DNA of 64,000 nt from Acinetobacter defluvii (GTDB lineage Bacteria > Pseudomonadota > Gammaproteobacteria > Pseudomonadales > Moraxellaceae), in NCBI RefSeq assembly GCF_001704615.3, contig NZ_CP029397.2, positions 3,289,931 to 3,353,930 on the forward strand. Direction: 5' to 3'. The notes beneath the pieces are model-generated. The model was given only the letters and a program-made list of their open reading frames with translations. It had not been told where the DNA came from and searched no databases. A program made the translations under genes and the position numbers. The number at the start of each line of letters is the position of its first letter. Position 1 is the stretch's first letter. This document shows, piece by piece, positions 48,059 to 56,344 of the stretch.

Positions 48059-49267
48059 ATGTCAAGCTCTCCCCAAACCCCAGTTCCAGCCTCTACGTCC
48101 AATGAAACGCAGCAATGGATTAGTGTGATTAGTCTCGCTTTTGCTGCTTTTATTTTTAATACCACAGAATTTATTCCCGTGGCTTTGCTCAGTGATATTG
48201 GTAAAAGCTTTGCCATGCCTGCGACCGATGTAGGCATCATGATTACCATATATGCGTGGGTAGTTGCACCAATTTCCTTGCCCATTATGCTCTTGACCAA
48301 AAATTTTGAACGGCGATTTTTATTAATCGCATTATTTTGGGTGTTTATTCTGAGTCATGCTGTGTCTTATTGTGCTTGGAGTTTTGAAATTCTGTTAGCC
48401 AGTCGGATTGGAATCGCCTTTGCACATGCTTTATTTTGGTCAATCACTGCATCTTTAGCGGTGCGTGTTGCCCCTAAAGGTAAAGAATTTCAAGCATTAG
48501 GGCTTCTTGCCACAGGTACAGCCTTAGCGATGGTTTTAGGTATTCCTTTTGGCAGAATGATTGGTGAAGCCTACGGATGGCGCAACACCTTTGCCTTAAT
48601 CGCACTAGGTGCTGCAATTGTCTGCCTTATTTTAACCAAGACTTTGCCCAAACTACCCAGTATCAACTCGGGTTCATTGAGTAGTTTAAAAGTGTTCCTC
48701 AAACGCCCAGCTTTGATGATGGTATTTGCATTAACCATTATTGTGATTACTGCACAGTTCACAGCTTATAGCTATATTGAACCTTTTGCGCTCAATATTG
48801 CCCACTTTAGTTCAGCACAAACCACGACATTATTGTTGATTTATGGGGCTGCGGGCTTTTTAGGCTCTTATTTATTTGGAAAATTTGCCCAACGCTATCC
48901 CAAATTACCGATTCCGTTAAGTAGTGCAGTATTAGCACTGTCTATGTTATTGCTCATAGCATTTTCCAAAGATTTTATCAGTTTTAGTATTCTGAGTTTA
49001 TTTTGGGGAATGGCAATCATCTGTTTTAGTCTAGCGCAACAAGCGAAAACCTTAAATCTCGCCTCTGATGCAACAGATGTTGCCATGGCTATTTATTCTG
49101 GACTGTACAATGTCGGGATTGGGGGTGGGGCGTTGCTAGGTGGCTTAGTCACAACACATTATGGCTTAAATCAAATTGGAATGGTCGGGGGGGTATTGGC
49201 GGTATTAGGTACACTTTTGGCAGTATTTTTAGTACAACGACACGATTTTAATGCGAAGAAAATTTAA
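48059..49267 (+). CDS. MFS efflux transporter, SotB (sugar efflux) type
   Basis: Twelve-helix inner-membrane transporter, 402 residues from the ATG at 48059 (a TTG two codons earlier is less likely). The opening [20 protein letters not shown] and the following [14 protein letters not shown] are typical of SotB/YdhP drug-H+ antiporters, as is [24 protein letters not shown]. Family members export arabinose, IPTG or drugs; the substrate here is unknown. No regulator adjacent. Confidence 0.85.
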   Translation: MSSSPQTPVPASTSNETQQWISVISLAFAAFIFNTTEFIPVALLSDIGKSFAMPATDVGIMITIYAWVVAPISLPIMLLTKNFERRFLLIALFWVFILSHAVSYCAWSFEILLASRIGIAFAHALFWSITASLAVRVAPKGKEFQALGLLATGTALAMVLGIPFGRMIGEAYGWRNTFALIALGAAIVCLILTKTLPKLPSINSGSLSSLKVFLKRPALMMVFALTIIVITAQFTAYSYIEPFALNIAHFSSAQTTTLLLIYGAAGFLGSYLFGKFAQRYPKLPIPLSSAVLALSMLLLIAFSKDFISFSILSLFWGMAIICFSLAQQAKTLNLASDATDVAMAIYSGLYNVGIGGGALLGGLVTTHYGLNQIGMVGGVLAVLGTLLAVFLVQRHDFNAKKI

Positions 49268-49360
49268 CCAAATTATTTGCAAAATTAAAATAAATGTGAG
49301 ATTCTTTGCAAATATTAAGAAATAATTGATCAAAAAATTATTTCTTAAAACCTATTCGTT

Positions 49361-49545
49361 GAACAAGGGGAGTAGCCTCCCATCAGTTTATCGTCATTAC
49401 GCATTTTTATTGTTAAAAATAAAAAAGCCGGTAACTGAGCATCACCACAGCGCAGTATAAAATGCGGTGATGTAGGCAAGACCTTGATCATGTTGATTCA
49501 GATGTTTAATCATCTGGCAACTGGTCATGGTCTTTTTTTATGCCT
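49361..49545 (+). promoter_or_regulatory. yybP-ykoY (manganese) riboswitch
   Basis: Leader of the TerC gene. It has the signature GGGGAGTAGCC at 49367-49377 and the second conserved segment GGCAAGACC at 49475-49483, about 110 bases apart with a hairpin-forming arm between. Downstream AAGACC can pair with GGTCTTTTTTT (49529-49538) as a terminator, while ATCTGGCAA (49512-49520) can pair with TTGCCAGAT (49552-49560) next to the SD. This class senses Mn2+ and commonly controls alx/terC genes. Confidence 0.85.
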
Positions 49546-49572
49546 GATTGATTGCCAGATTTGGAGAATTTT

Positions 49573-50535
49573 ATGGAATCCATCGGCAATCCTTGGCTGT
49601 ATCTTGCATTTTTTGCGATTGTTGCAGTCATGCTTCTCATCGATTTTCTTGGTTTCAGGCAAAAAGAAGGGCAAGAAGTTCAACTCAAAACTGCGGCATA
49701 CTGGAGTATTGCTTGGGTCAGTGTAGCGACCCTATTTGGTGGGGGTTTATGGCTTTATCTACAACAGACTGTAGGTATAAGCATCGCCAATGCCAAAACT
49801 ATGGAATATTTTGCAGGTTATTTACTAGAAAAATCACTGGCGATAGATAATGTTTTTGTGTGGCTGATGATCTTTGCTGCATTTGCGATTCCCCCTGCGT
49901 TACAACGTAAAATTTTACTCTATGGCGTACTCGGTGCGATTATTTTACGAACTATTTTCATTTTTATTGGGGCTTGGTTCGTTCAAGAATTTTCTTGGAT
50001 TTTATATATTTTCGGTGCATTCCTTGTTTATACGGGCTTTAAATTTCTCAAAGGGCAAGATGAAGAGGATAGTAATATCGAAGATATGGCGATGCTCAAG
50101 TGGTTACGTAAACACATGCGTATCACACCGCAACTAGAAGGCGCTAAATTCTTTGTCCGTCAAAATGGCTTGTTATGGGCAACACCACTATTTTTAGTTT
50201 TGATCTTGGTTGAAGCTTCAGATGTCATCTTTGCTGTAGATTCGATTCCTGCCATTTTTGCAGTGACCAATGATCCTTTTATTGTACTTACAGCAAACCT
50301 CATGGCGATTTTAGGTTTACGTGCCATGTTCTTCTTATTGGCAGGTTCAGCGTCTAAGATGCATTATCTCCCGTATGGTTTAGGCATTATTTTAGTGTTT
50401 ATCGGCTTTAAAATGTTAATGCTAGATGTGTTCCATATGCCAATTTGGATTTCACTTGGATTTATTGTGGTTGTCTTAGCGATCACAGCATGGTTGTCGA
50501 TTCGACATAATAAGAAACAAGAATTAAATCCTTGA
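49573..50535 (+). CDS. alx: TerC-family manganese exporter (Alx-like)
   Basis: 320-residue inner-membrane protein with about nine helices. It parallels E. coli Alx over its length, including YLLEKSLAIDNVFVWLMIF with the conserved Asp, RKILLYGVLGAIILRTIFIF, ILVEASDVIFAVDSIPAIFA with two Asp, and NLMAILGLRAMFFLLAG. TerC/Alx proteins export Mn2+; the riboswitch upstream fits. ATG at 49573 chosen for a GGAG seven bases upstream (MESIGNPWLYLAF), not the TTG at 49552 that lies inside the riboswitch. Confidence 0.92.
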   Translation: MESIGNPWLYLAFFAIVAVMLLIDFLGFRQKEGQEVQLKTAAYWSIAWVSVATLFGGGLWLYLQQTVGISIANAKTMEYFAGYLLEKSLAIDNVFVWLMIFAAFAIPPALQRKILLYGVLGAIILRTIFIFIGAWFVQEFSWILYIFGAFLVYTGFKFLKGQDEEDSNIEDMAMLKWLRKHMRITPQLEGAKFFVRQNGLLWATPLFLVLILVEASDVIFAVDSIPAIFAVTNDPFIVLTANLMAILGLRAMFFLLAGSASKMHYLPYGLGIILVFIGFKMLMLDVFHMPIWISLGFIVVVLAITAWLSIRHNKKQELNP

Positions 50536-50552
50536 TTTTTTGTAATAAAAAC

Positions 50553-50578
50553 GCTCTCCTTTTTTAAAAAAGGAGAGC
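50553..50578 (-). terminator. Terminator, perfect 26-bp palindrome
   Basis: GCTCTCCTTTTTT / AAAAAAGGAGAGC with no loop bases, followed on the minus strand by GTTTTTATT. It best serves the minus-strand gene ending at 50637, and may also stop alx. Confidence 0.78.
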
Positions 50579-50636
50579 TGTGCAGGATCTAAAAATATTC
50601 ATTGTGATTATTATTCTAAAACGCCTTTTTATATTT

Positions 50637-51224
50637 TTAATCTACAATTTGGAGTTTTTCCCATCTTTGTAAAAATCGTTTTGAATGTAGTCTTTGTATA
50701 AACACATCACGACTTACCAAACGATCATTCCAACGTAGTTTTAACCCAAATAAATCACTTAGTCCAAAGGGTGCAATGATCTCCATCTCATCATGTTCGA
50801 TTAAACGTACTGCAATCGCAGTTGCTGTTTCTGGCCAAGTACTTAAAGCCTCATATAAGGACAAATAAGCTGAAATCGCTTGATTTTTTTCAGTTGTATA
50901 CCATGTATGTACCAAAGCTTGATTGACCACATCCCAATCATTTTCAGGAAATTTTTGTGTTAATTTTTCATAAATTTCTTGTGTGATATGTTGATTCTGT
51001 TCATTCTCATCGAAGAAAATTACATCTATTTCAGTATTTTCAATTTGATATTGTTGTTGATGTAAACTCGACCAGACCAAATTCCGAATCACACCTGCAC
51101 TTAAATATGCTTCAGCATAAATCTGCTTTAAATAGATCAATCTTTGTATTAAAGCCTGTTTAGCAAAAACGATTTGCTTTAGCTCTTGATAAAAATTTGT
51201 TTCGCACATGTCCAATAATTGCAT
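50637..51224 (-). CDS. Nucleotidyltransferase-like protein, DUF925 family
   Basis: 195 residues. It matches the DUF925/NTP_transf_6 pattern: AGVIRNLVWSSLH at about 45-57, an IDVIFFDE Asp block at about 67-75, WDVVNQALVHTWY in the middle and a C-terminal FGLSDLFGLKLRWN. These proteins have a nucleotidyltransferase fold of unknown cellular role. The family's usual D-x-D reads EIDV here. Alone on its strand. Confidence 0.8.
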   Translation of the reverse strand: MQLLDMCETNFYQELKQIVFAKQALIQRLIYLKQIYAEAYLSAGVIRNLVWSSLHQQQYQIENTEIDVIFFDENEQNQHITQEIYEKLTQKFPENDWDVVNQALVHTWYTTEKNQAISAYLSLYEALSTWPETATAIAVRLIEHDEMEIIAPFGLSDLFGLKLRWNDRLVSRDVFIQRLHSKRFLQRWEKLQIVD

Positions 51225-51502
51225 AATTTTAATAAGGATTAGATAAAAGTTTCAGTAAAATAATCACTGTAAATTTTCAATATATGCACATCGTATATTG
51301 CACTGCATTTGGTTTAATTTTATCTCTTTATTTTCCTAGATTTAAAACATTTCTTCAAATAGCTTTATATATTTTCTTCGAAAATCTAAAACCCTAAAAA
51401 TCAGACTTTTAAAAATAGCTTCTTAAGCGTTTACACAAAATACTGAAGCATGTAGCTAAATCAGCTACAATCAATTGAAAAAATTCAAAATGCAGGTTCA
51501 AA

Positions 51503-52822
51503 ATGTCTTCTGTAGTTACAACGACAGCGATTCGTGGTCGCTTCCTTGATATTCAGAATACAGTTGCCCAAGCACGTGACATTCACGACCAAGTGCGATA
51601 TGTAGAAGATGGTTTACTTTTAATTCAACAAGGTAAAATTCGTTGGTTTGGTTCTTGGGTAGAAGGACAGGCTCAATTGACTAAAAACCAACCGGTTGAA
51701 CATTATCCAAATCAATTGATTGTTCCAGGATTTATTGACACACATATTCATTTCCCGCAAACAGAAATGGTGGGCGCATATGGTGAACAATTATTAGAGT
51801 GGCTCAATACTTATACCTTTCCAACCGAAATTAAATTTAAAGACAAATCATACGCTGATCAGATTGCGCATTTTTTTGTCAATGAATTACTTAAAAATGG
51901 CACAACAACTGCTCTGGTTTTTTGTACAATTCATCCACAGTCCGTTGACGCATTATTTGAAGCAGCGGAACGTCATCAAATGCGCCTTATCGCAGGTAAA
52001 GTCATGATGGATCGTCATGCACCTGAGGCACTGATGGATACAGCAGAAAGTGCTTATAATGACTCAAAAGCTTTGATTGAAAAATGGCATGGCAAAGGTC
52101 GTAATCTATATGCGATCACACCACGCTTTGCGCCAACCTCAACGCCTGAACAGTTAGCATGTGCAGGGCAGCTCAAAACTGAATATCCTGATGTGTATGT
52201 GCATACCCATTTAAGTGAAAATAAGAATGAAATCGCATGGGTCAAAGATTTATTTCCAGAGCAAAAGGGCTATTTGGATGTGTATCATCACTATGGTTTG
52301 ACAGGGCAGAAGTCGGTTTTTGCGCATTGTGTGCATTTAGAGGAACATGAATGGGATTGTATGCACGCCACTGAGTCTGCAATCGCATTTTGCCCAACCT
52401 CAAATCTGTTCCTCGGCAGTGGTTTATTTCCATTGCAAAAAACATGGGAAAAAAATGTCAAAGTTGGTTTAGGTACGGACATTGGTGCGGGAACATCTTT
52501 CTGCCAATTACAAACATTGAATGAGGCTTACAAGGTACAACAGCTACAAGGTGATAAATTGTCTGCATTTGAGTCACTCTACCATGCAACCTTAGGAGGT
52601 GCTAAGGCACTTGATCTAGAGGATAAATTGGGTAATTTTAATGTGGGTAAAGAAGCTGACTTTGTGGTGTTAAATTTACACGCTACAGCTTTACAAAAAC
52701 TTCGCCAAGAACGTGCTAAAAATATTGAAGATGCGTTATTTGCCTTATTCACTATGGGAGATGACCGCAATATTCAAGCGACTTATATTTATGGAAATAA
52801 AGCCTATGAACAGAGCAACTGA
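51503..52822 (+). CDS. guaD: Guanine deaminase
   Basis: Amidohydrolase that converts guanine to xanthine in purine salvage and catabolism. The 439-residue protein has the metal-binding PGFIDTHIHFPQ, the VHTHLSEN block, FAHCVHL, and the GLGTDIGAGTSF metal-Asp block, and the family's N- and C-terminal beta-sandwich halves. The nearby hpt gene salvages hypoxanthine/guanine, so the two share substrates. A 40-residue ORF overlaps the 3' end. Confidence 0.95.
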   Translation: MSSVVTTTAIRGRFLDIQNTVAQARDIHDQVRYVEDGLLLIQQGKIRWFGSWVEGQAQLTKNQPVEHYPNQLIVPGFIDTHIHFPQTEMVGAYGEQLLEWLNTYTFPTEIKFKDKSYADQIAHFFVNELLKNGTTTALVFCTIHPQSVDALFEAAERHQMRLIAGKVMMDRHAPEALMDTAESAYNDSKALIEKWHGKGRNLYAITPRFAPTSTPEQLACAGQLKTEYPDVYVHTHLSENKNEIAWVKDLFPEQKGYLDVYHHYGLTGQKSVFAHCVHLEEHEWDCMHATESAIAFCPTSNLFLGSGLFPLQKTWEKNVKVGLGTDIGAGTSFCQLQTLNEAYKVQQLQGDKLSAFESLYHATLGGAKALDLEDKLGNFNVGKEADFVVLNLHATALQKLRQERAKNIEDALFALFTMGDDRNIQATYIYGNKAYEQSN

Positions 52823-52928
52823 TGCACAACAGCAAACTCAAAAAGTGCCTCGTTCTAAAAAGAAAATCATATTGATTGGGGTGGTTTTTGTGGCGTGTGC
52901 ATTACTCCTGAAACGTGATGCACACTAA
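52806..52928 (+). CDS. Possible 40-residue single-pass membrane peptide
   Basis: ATG at 52806 inside the end of guaD (17-base overlap, other frame), GGAAA about 10 bases upstream. Sequence: polar start MNRATDAQQQTQKVPRSKKK, then one hydrophobic helix IILIGVVFVACALLL and a charged end. The shape (basic residues before a membrane helix) is that of bacterial small membrane proteins. No homolog recognised; conservation would decide. Confidence 0.4.
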   Translation: MNRATDAQQQTQKVPRSKKKIILIGVVFVACALLLKRDAH

Positions 52929-53066
52929 CAAAATTTACCGTTTTACATATCAAACCATCAAAAAAGATGCATCTTGGTCTGATATGTTTTAAAATTAATG
53001 CGTCTTTTAGGTGTTGCTCGTCAACGCCTTTTTTATTTTGCGATATTGATGCTTTAGGTATTTCCC

Positions 53067-53594
53067 ATGACCATTGAAATGAAAGTGATGATTTCGACTG
53101 AAGAAATTCAAGCGAAAGTTCAAGAACTTGGTAAAAAAATTGATGCACATTATGCCAATAGTGATAAAGAATTGGTTTTGATCGGCTTATTACGTGGTTC
53201 AGTCATCTTCATGGCGGATTTATGCCGTGCAATCAGCAAAGAACATGAACTCGACTTTATGACCGTGTCGAGCTATGCAGGCGGCACAACCTCGAGCCGG
53301 GATGTGAAAATCTTAAAAGATTTAGATGGTGAAATCCGAAATAAAGATGTACTTGTGGTTGAGGATATTATCGACTCAGGTAATACCTTGAGTAAAGTAC
53401 TTGAAATTTTACAAACACGTCAACCAAACTCAATTGAACTCTGTACTCTAGTCAGCAAGCCTTCACGCCGTGAAATTGAACTCGATGTGAAATTTTTAGG
53501 TTTTGAAGTCGAAGATAAATTTATCGTCGGTTATGGCTTGGACTACGATCAAAAATATCGCCATATTCCCTTTATTGGTGAAATCGGTTTATAA
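53067..53594 (+). CDS. hpt: Hypoxanthine phosphoribosyltransferase
   Basis: Salvage enzyme: hypoxanthine (or guanine) plus PRPP to IMP/GMP. 175 residues, close to E. coli Hpt (178). The PRPP loop VLVVEDIIDSGNTL and the flexible-loop segment DFMTVSSYAGGTTSSRD are present. Start at 53067 aligns with E. coli MKHTVEVMI. Follows guaD after about 140 bases; a strong terminator ends it. Confidence 0.96.
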   Translation: MTIEMKVMISTEEIQAKVQELGKKIDAHYANSDKELVLIGLLRGSVIFMADLCRAISKEHELDFMTVSSYAGGTTSSRDVKILKDLDGEIRNKDVLVVEDIIDSGNTLSKVLEILQTRQPNSIELCTLVSKPSRREIELDVKFLGFEVEDKFIVGYGLDYDQKYRHIPFIGEIGL

Positions 53595-53620
53595 GCCATC
53601 TTAAAATTATCTTCTATTTA

Positions 53621-53643
53621 AGCGACTTCGGTCGCTTTTTTTT
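53621..53643 (+). terminator. Rho-independent terminator of hpt
   Basis: Stem AGCGAC / GTCGCT with the stable TTCG tetraloop and seven T. Confidence 0.93.
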
Positions 53644-53789
53644 ATTGCACATTATTTGAGGGAAAATGAACAAAAATGCAACAACTTGTAGCAAAGTCTG
53701 ACTTTAATTATATGAGGGGATATTTAATTATAAATTACATACAGTTGATTCCTTCACTTTAGATAAAACCAAAAACAAGGAGAGAGATT

Positions 53790-54041
53790 ATGATGTCACT
53801 GATCGGGGCAATCATTATTGGTTTTTTAGCTGGCTTAATTGCACGTGCCATTCATCCTGGCAATGATAAAGCTGGTTTTATTGTTACTACATTACTCGGT
53901 ATCGTGGGCTCATTGGTGGCAACCTATGGCGGACGTATGCTGGGACTTTATCCTGAGGGGTCATCCGCAGGCTTTATTGCCTCCGTCATTGGGGCAATTA
54001 TCGTATTGTTTATCTACAATATGGTAAGTAAAAAAGTCTAG
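53790..54041 (+). CDS. GlsB/YeaQ/YmgE family small membrane protein
   Basis: 83 residues with three hydrophobic stretches. Matches the transglycosylase-associated (GlsB/YeaQ/YmgE) family: IIGFLAGLIARAIHPG followed by GFIVTTLLGIVGSLVATYGG and a C-terminal GAIIVLFIYNMV. These are stress-induced inner-membrane proteins of uncertain role. Good SD (GGAGAG). Own terminator. Confidence 0.9.
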   Translation: MMSLIGAIIIGFLAGLIARAIHPGNDKAGFIVTTLLGIVGSLVATYGGRMLGLYPEGSSAGFIASVIGAIIVLFIYNMVSKKV

Positions 54042-54064
54042 TAATGATTAGCTCAAATTCATTT

Positions 54065-54092
54065 AAAGCATCTCATTTGAGATGCTTTTTTA
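54065..54092. terminator. Terminator between GlsB-family and dsbC genes
   Basis: Stem AAAGCATCTCA / TGAGATGCTTT with a 2-base loop, then T-run; usable from both strands. Confidence 0.88.
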
Positions 54093-54096
54093 TACC

Positions 54097-54798
54097 TTAT
54101 AAACCCAATTCTGACCAGATTTTTTCAATTTCTTTGGCAGAATAAGCACCCATGACTTTTGTTCCATTAGAAAAAATAATTGCAGGTGTACCATGTAGAC
54201 CTAATTTTTTCCCAAGAGCTAAGTTACGCTCAATAGGAGTTTCACAGTTTGCAGCAGCGCTCGGTGATATAGCATTTTGAATTAAGTTTTTCCATGCATA
54301 GGTGGGATTACTAGAACACCAAACTTGCTTAGATGGAATAATCGACTGATTTTTAATGGGATATATAAAAGTATAAATCGTTACATCACTGAGCTGGGTT
54401 AAATTCTTTTCAAGACTTTTGCAATATGGGCAATTTGGGTCAGAAAAGATCGCAAGCTGACGCTTACCATTCCCCCTTACTGTTTTAATGGCATCATTTA
54501 AAGGTAATTTTTTAAAATCAACCTGCTGATCTTTTAAAGCCAAATCTTTGGTGAGATTATGTTGATCCTTTAAGCGGATCATGCTGCCCACAAACAAATG
54601 TTGTGCATCTTCATTGATATAGATGATTTTCTGATCTAGCGTACCACTATACAAACCCTGCATTTCAGTGGCTTGTATATTTTCAATTTTCACATTGGGA
54701 TAGTTTTTTTCAAGTTTAGCTTTGACTGCATCAACATCTGCAAAACTAAACGGGCTAATGAGTAAACTTAGCCCCACCATCATACTTTTTTTAAACAT
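54097..54798 (-). CDS. dsbC: Thiol:disulfide isomerase DsbC-like
   Basis: Periplasmic isomerase that corrects wrong disulfides. The ATG at 54798 gives signal peptide MFKKSMMVGLSLLISPFSFA; the frame to 54825 adds nine unlike residues. The N-terminal dimerisation domain is followed by a thioredoxin fold with active site NCPYCKSLEK (about residue 115), a second Cys pair (WCSSN and NCETP) and cis-Pro GTPAIIFSNG. 233 residues, as E. coli DsbC. DsbG would lack this CPYC spacing. Confidence 0.9.
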   Translation of the reverse strand: MFKKSMMVGLSLLISPFSFADVDAVKAKLEKNYPNVKIENIQATEMQGLYSGTLDQKIIYINEDAQHLFVGSMIRLKDQHNLTKDLALKDQQVDFKKLPLNDAIKTVRGNGKRQLAIFSDPNCPYCKSLEKNLTQLSDVTIYTFIYPIKNQSIIPSKQVWCSSNPTYAWKNLIQNAISPSAAANCETPIERNLALGKKLGLHGTPAIIFSNGTKVMGAYSAKEIEKIWSELGL

Positions 54799-54877
54799 AA
54801 ATACCTGATTAAATCCTAGACTCACAGTACAGATTTAACCATAACCCTCATTTATTTGTGTTGAGGTTCAGTTGAAA

Positions 54878-55843
54878 TTAAAGCATCCTTCTGGTTTCAC
54901 GTGGAACAAAACTAAAACTTGCAGTCTGATTAATTTCAACCGTAATATGTACTAATTCCTCATGAACAGATAAAGCGTGTCGAACTTGATCCGCAGTTAA
55001 AGCCCTATCACGACTTTCTAACACCAAAATCACAGAAAATTTACCACGTGCAACTTTCCAAACATGTAAGTCGGTAATATTGACAGATACATTTAAACTC
55101 GCAATCGCTTCACGAACGTCATTCACAATAGGATGATCCATTTCAGCATCCAACAAAGTTTTGCCTGTTTCTTTAATCAGTCCCAAAGACCACTTTCCAA
55201 CTAAAATTGCCCCCACGATCCCTAAAACAGCATCTAAAAAATCCCATCCAAAATATTTACCTGCAAATAAAGCCACAATTGCCAGCACAGAAGTTACTGC
55301 ATCTGCGACCACATGTAAAAATGCCGCTTTTTGATTTAAATCATGCTCATGATGATCTGATTCGTGTGAATGGTGATGGTGATGGTCAACATCATCATGT
55401 AGTAACCAAGCGCAAACTAAATTGATCACTAAACCCAGAATAGCAATCGGTATCGCTTCATTATAATGAATCTGGACAGGGTGAAATAATCGTTCAACGG
55501 ATTGAAAAGTCATAAGTAAAGCGACAACCATCAGCAATATTGCGCTGCTATAGCCTGCTAAAATTTCAATTTTCCATGTTCCAAAACTAAAGCGTGTATC
55601 TTGGGCATAATGCCGAGCTGCTCGATATGCCATATACGCCAAACCCAGTGCTAACATGTGCGAACTCATATGCCAACCATCCGCTAACAATGCCATAGAG
55701 TTAAAAATCCAACCGCCAATGATCTCAAAAATCATCATTGCACCCGTGAGTAAGGTGGCAATTAAAATTTTCTTTTGTGCTAAAGGATTTCCTTGATCAA
55801 AATGATGGGAATGTTGGCGCTGAATGGGTTTAAATTGCATCAT
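54878..55843 (-). CDS. dmeF: Cation-diffusion-facilitator metal exporter (DmeF-like)
   Basis: Inner-membrane Co2+/Ni2+ exporter of the CDF family, 321 residues with six helices. TM2 has MALLADGWHMSSHMLAL (metal-site Asp/His), and TM5 LHVVADAVTSVLAIVAL holds the paired site. A His-rich loop (HDDVDHHHHHSHESDHHEHD) between TM4 and TM5 fits DmeF/ZitB-type pumps. A divergent RcnR-type repressor with exact Ni/Co ligands argues for nickel or cobalt rather than zinc. A parS-like site lies inside the last codons. Confidence 0.88.
   Translation of the reverse strand: MMQFKPIQRQHSHHFDQGNPLAQKKILIATLLTGAMMIFEIIGGWIFNSMALLADGWHMSSHMLALGLAYMAYRAARHYAQDTRFSFGTWKIEILAGYSSAILLMVVALLMTFQSVERLFHPVQIHYNEAIPIAILGLVINLVCAWLLHDDVDHHHHHSHESDHHEHDLNQKAAFLHVVADAVTSVLAIVALFAGKYFGWDFLDAVLGIVGAILVGKWSLGLIKETGKTLLDAEMDHPIVNDVREAIASLNVSVNITDLHVWKVARGKFSVILVLESRDRALTADQVRHALSVHEELVHITVEINQTASFSFVPRETRRML
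54893..54908. promoter_or_regulatory. parS-like ParB-binding site
   Basis: GGTTTCACGTGGAACA matches the bacterial parS form TGTTTCACGTGGAACA at 15 of 16 positions. Located inside the 3' end of the CDF gene, about 9 kb from dnaA, within the usual origin-proximal range. A second, 14/16 site is at 31936-31951. ParB binding not shown. Confidence 0.7.
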
Positions 55844-55855
55844 GAAACACTCAAA

Positions 55856-55909
55856 TATACTCCCCCTTAGTATATGATCAAGTTTTTAAATATACTATAA
55901 GGGAGTATA
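55856..55909. promoter_or_regulatory. Twin RcnR/CsoR-type operators
   Basis: TATACTCCCCCTTAGTATA (55856-55874) and, in opposite orientation, TATACTATAAGGGAGTATA (55891-55909), sharing the TACT-C-rich-AGTA form of RcnR operators. They lie between the divergent exporter and repressor genes and so can control both. The right one overlaps the AAGGGAG SD-like sequence. Confidence 0.8.
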
Positions 55910-55927
55910 TTTTTATGAGAAATGCCC

Positions 55928-56194
55928 ATGAGTCACTTACAACATGACAAAAAAGTTTTAAATAGGGTCAAAAGACTAAAGGGACAAATTCATGCTGTAG
56001 AAGATGCTTTGAATCAACCAGAATTATCCTGTATTGATGTGCTACAGCAAGTTGCCGCCATCAAAGGAGCAGTCAATGGCTTGATGAATGAGCTTATCGA
56101 AAATCATTTACGCAATCATGTCTTAACTGATACGCAAGCTGTCAACGAGCAAGAATTACAAGAGTTTCTAAAATTACTGAAACGTTATGGTTAA
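55928..56194 (+). CDS. RcnR/DmeR-type nickel/cobalt-sensing repressor (CsoR family)
   Basis: DUF156/CsoR-family all-helical tetrameric repressor, 88-89 residues. Taking MSHLQHDKK as start (ATG 55928), the Ni/Co ligands of E. coli RcnR fall at exactly the same positions: His3, Cys35, His60 and His64. The surrounding AAIKGAVNGLMNELIENHL block also matches RcnR. Likely de-represses the divergent dmeF on nickel or cobalt. A strong AAGGGAG SD sits 22 bases upstream, spaced better for an out-of-frame 10-codon ORF (55915-55947) that covers this start. Confidence 0.9.
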   Translation: MSHLQHDKKVLNRVKRLKGQIHAVEDALNQPELSCIDVLQQVAAIKGAVNGLMNELIENHLRNHVLTDTQAVNEQELQEFLKLLKRYG

Positions 56195-56282
56195 TTTCAC
56201 TGAAATTTTTGAACAATATAATGTTAGATATTGACCTTAAATTGATTAAGTTTTAATCTATTTCACATACTCAATTTCTTCC

Positions 56283-56317
56283 ATGCCAATCACTGTTTTC
56301 AGTTCGGATTGGCATTT
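56283..56317 (+). terminator. Rho-independent terminator downstream of the RcnR-type gene
   Basis: Stem ATGCCAATC / GATTGGCAT, 13-base loop, T-run. It separates the repressor gene from the MFS gene that starts at 56345. Confidence 0.8.
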
Positions 56318-56344
56318 TTTCCTCTTACAAAAAGTCTTTTATTT

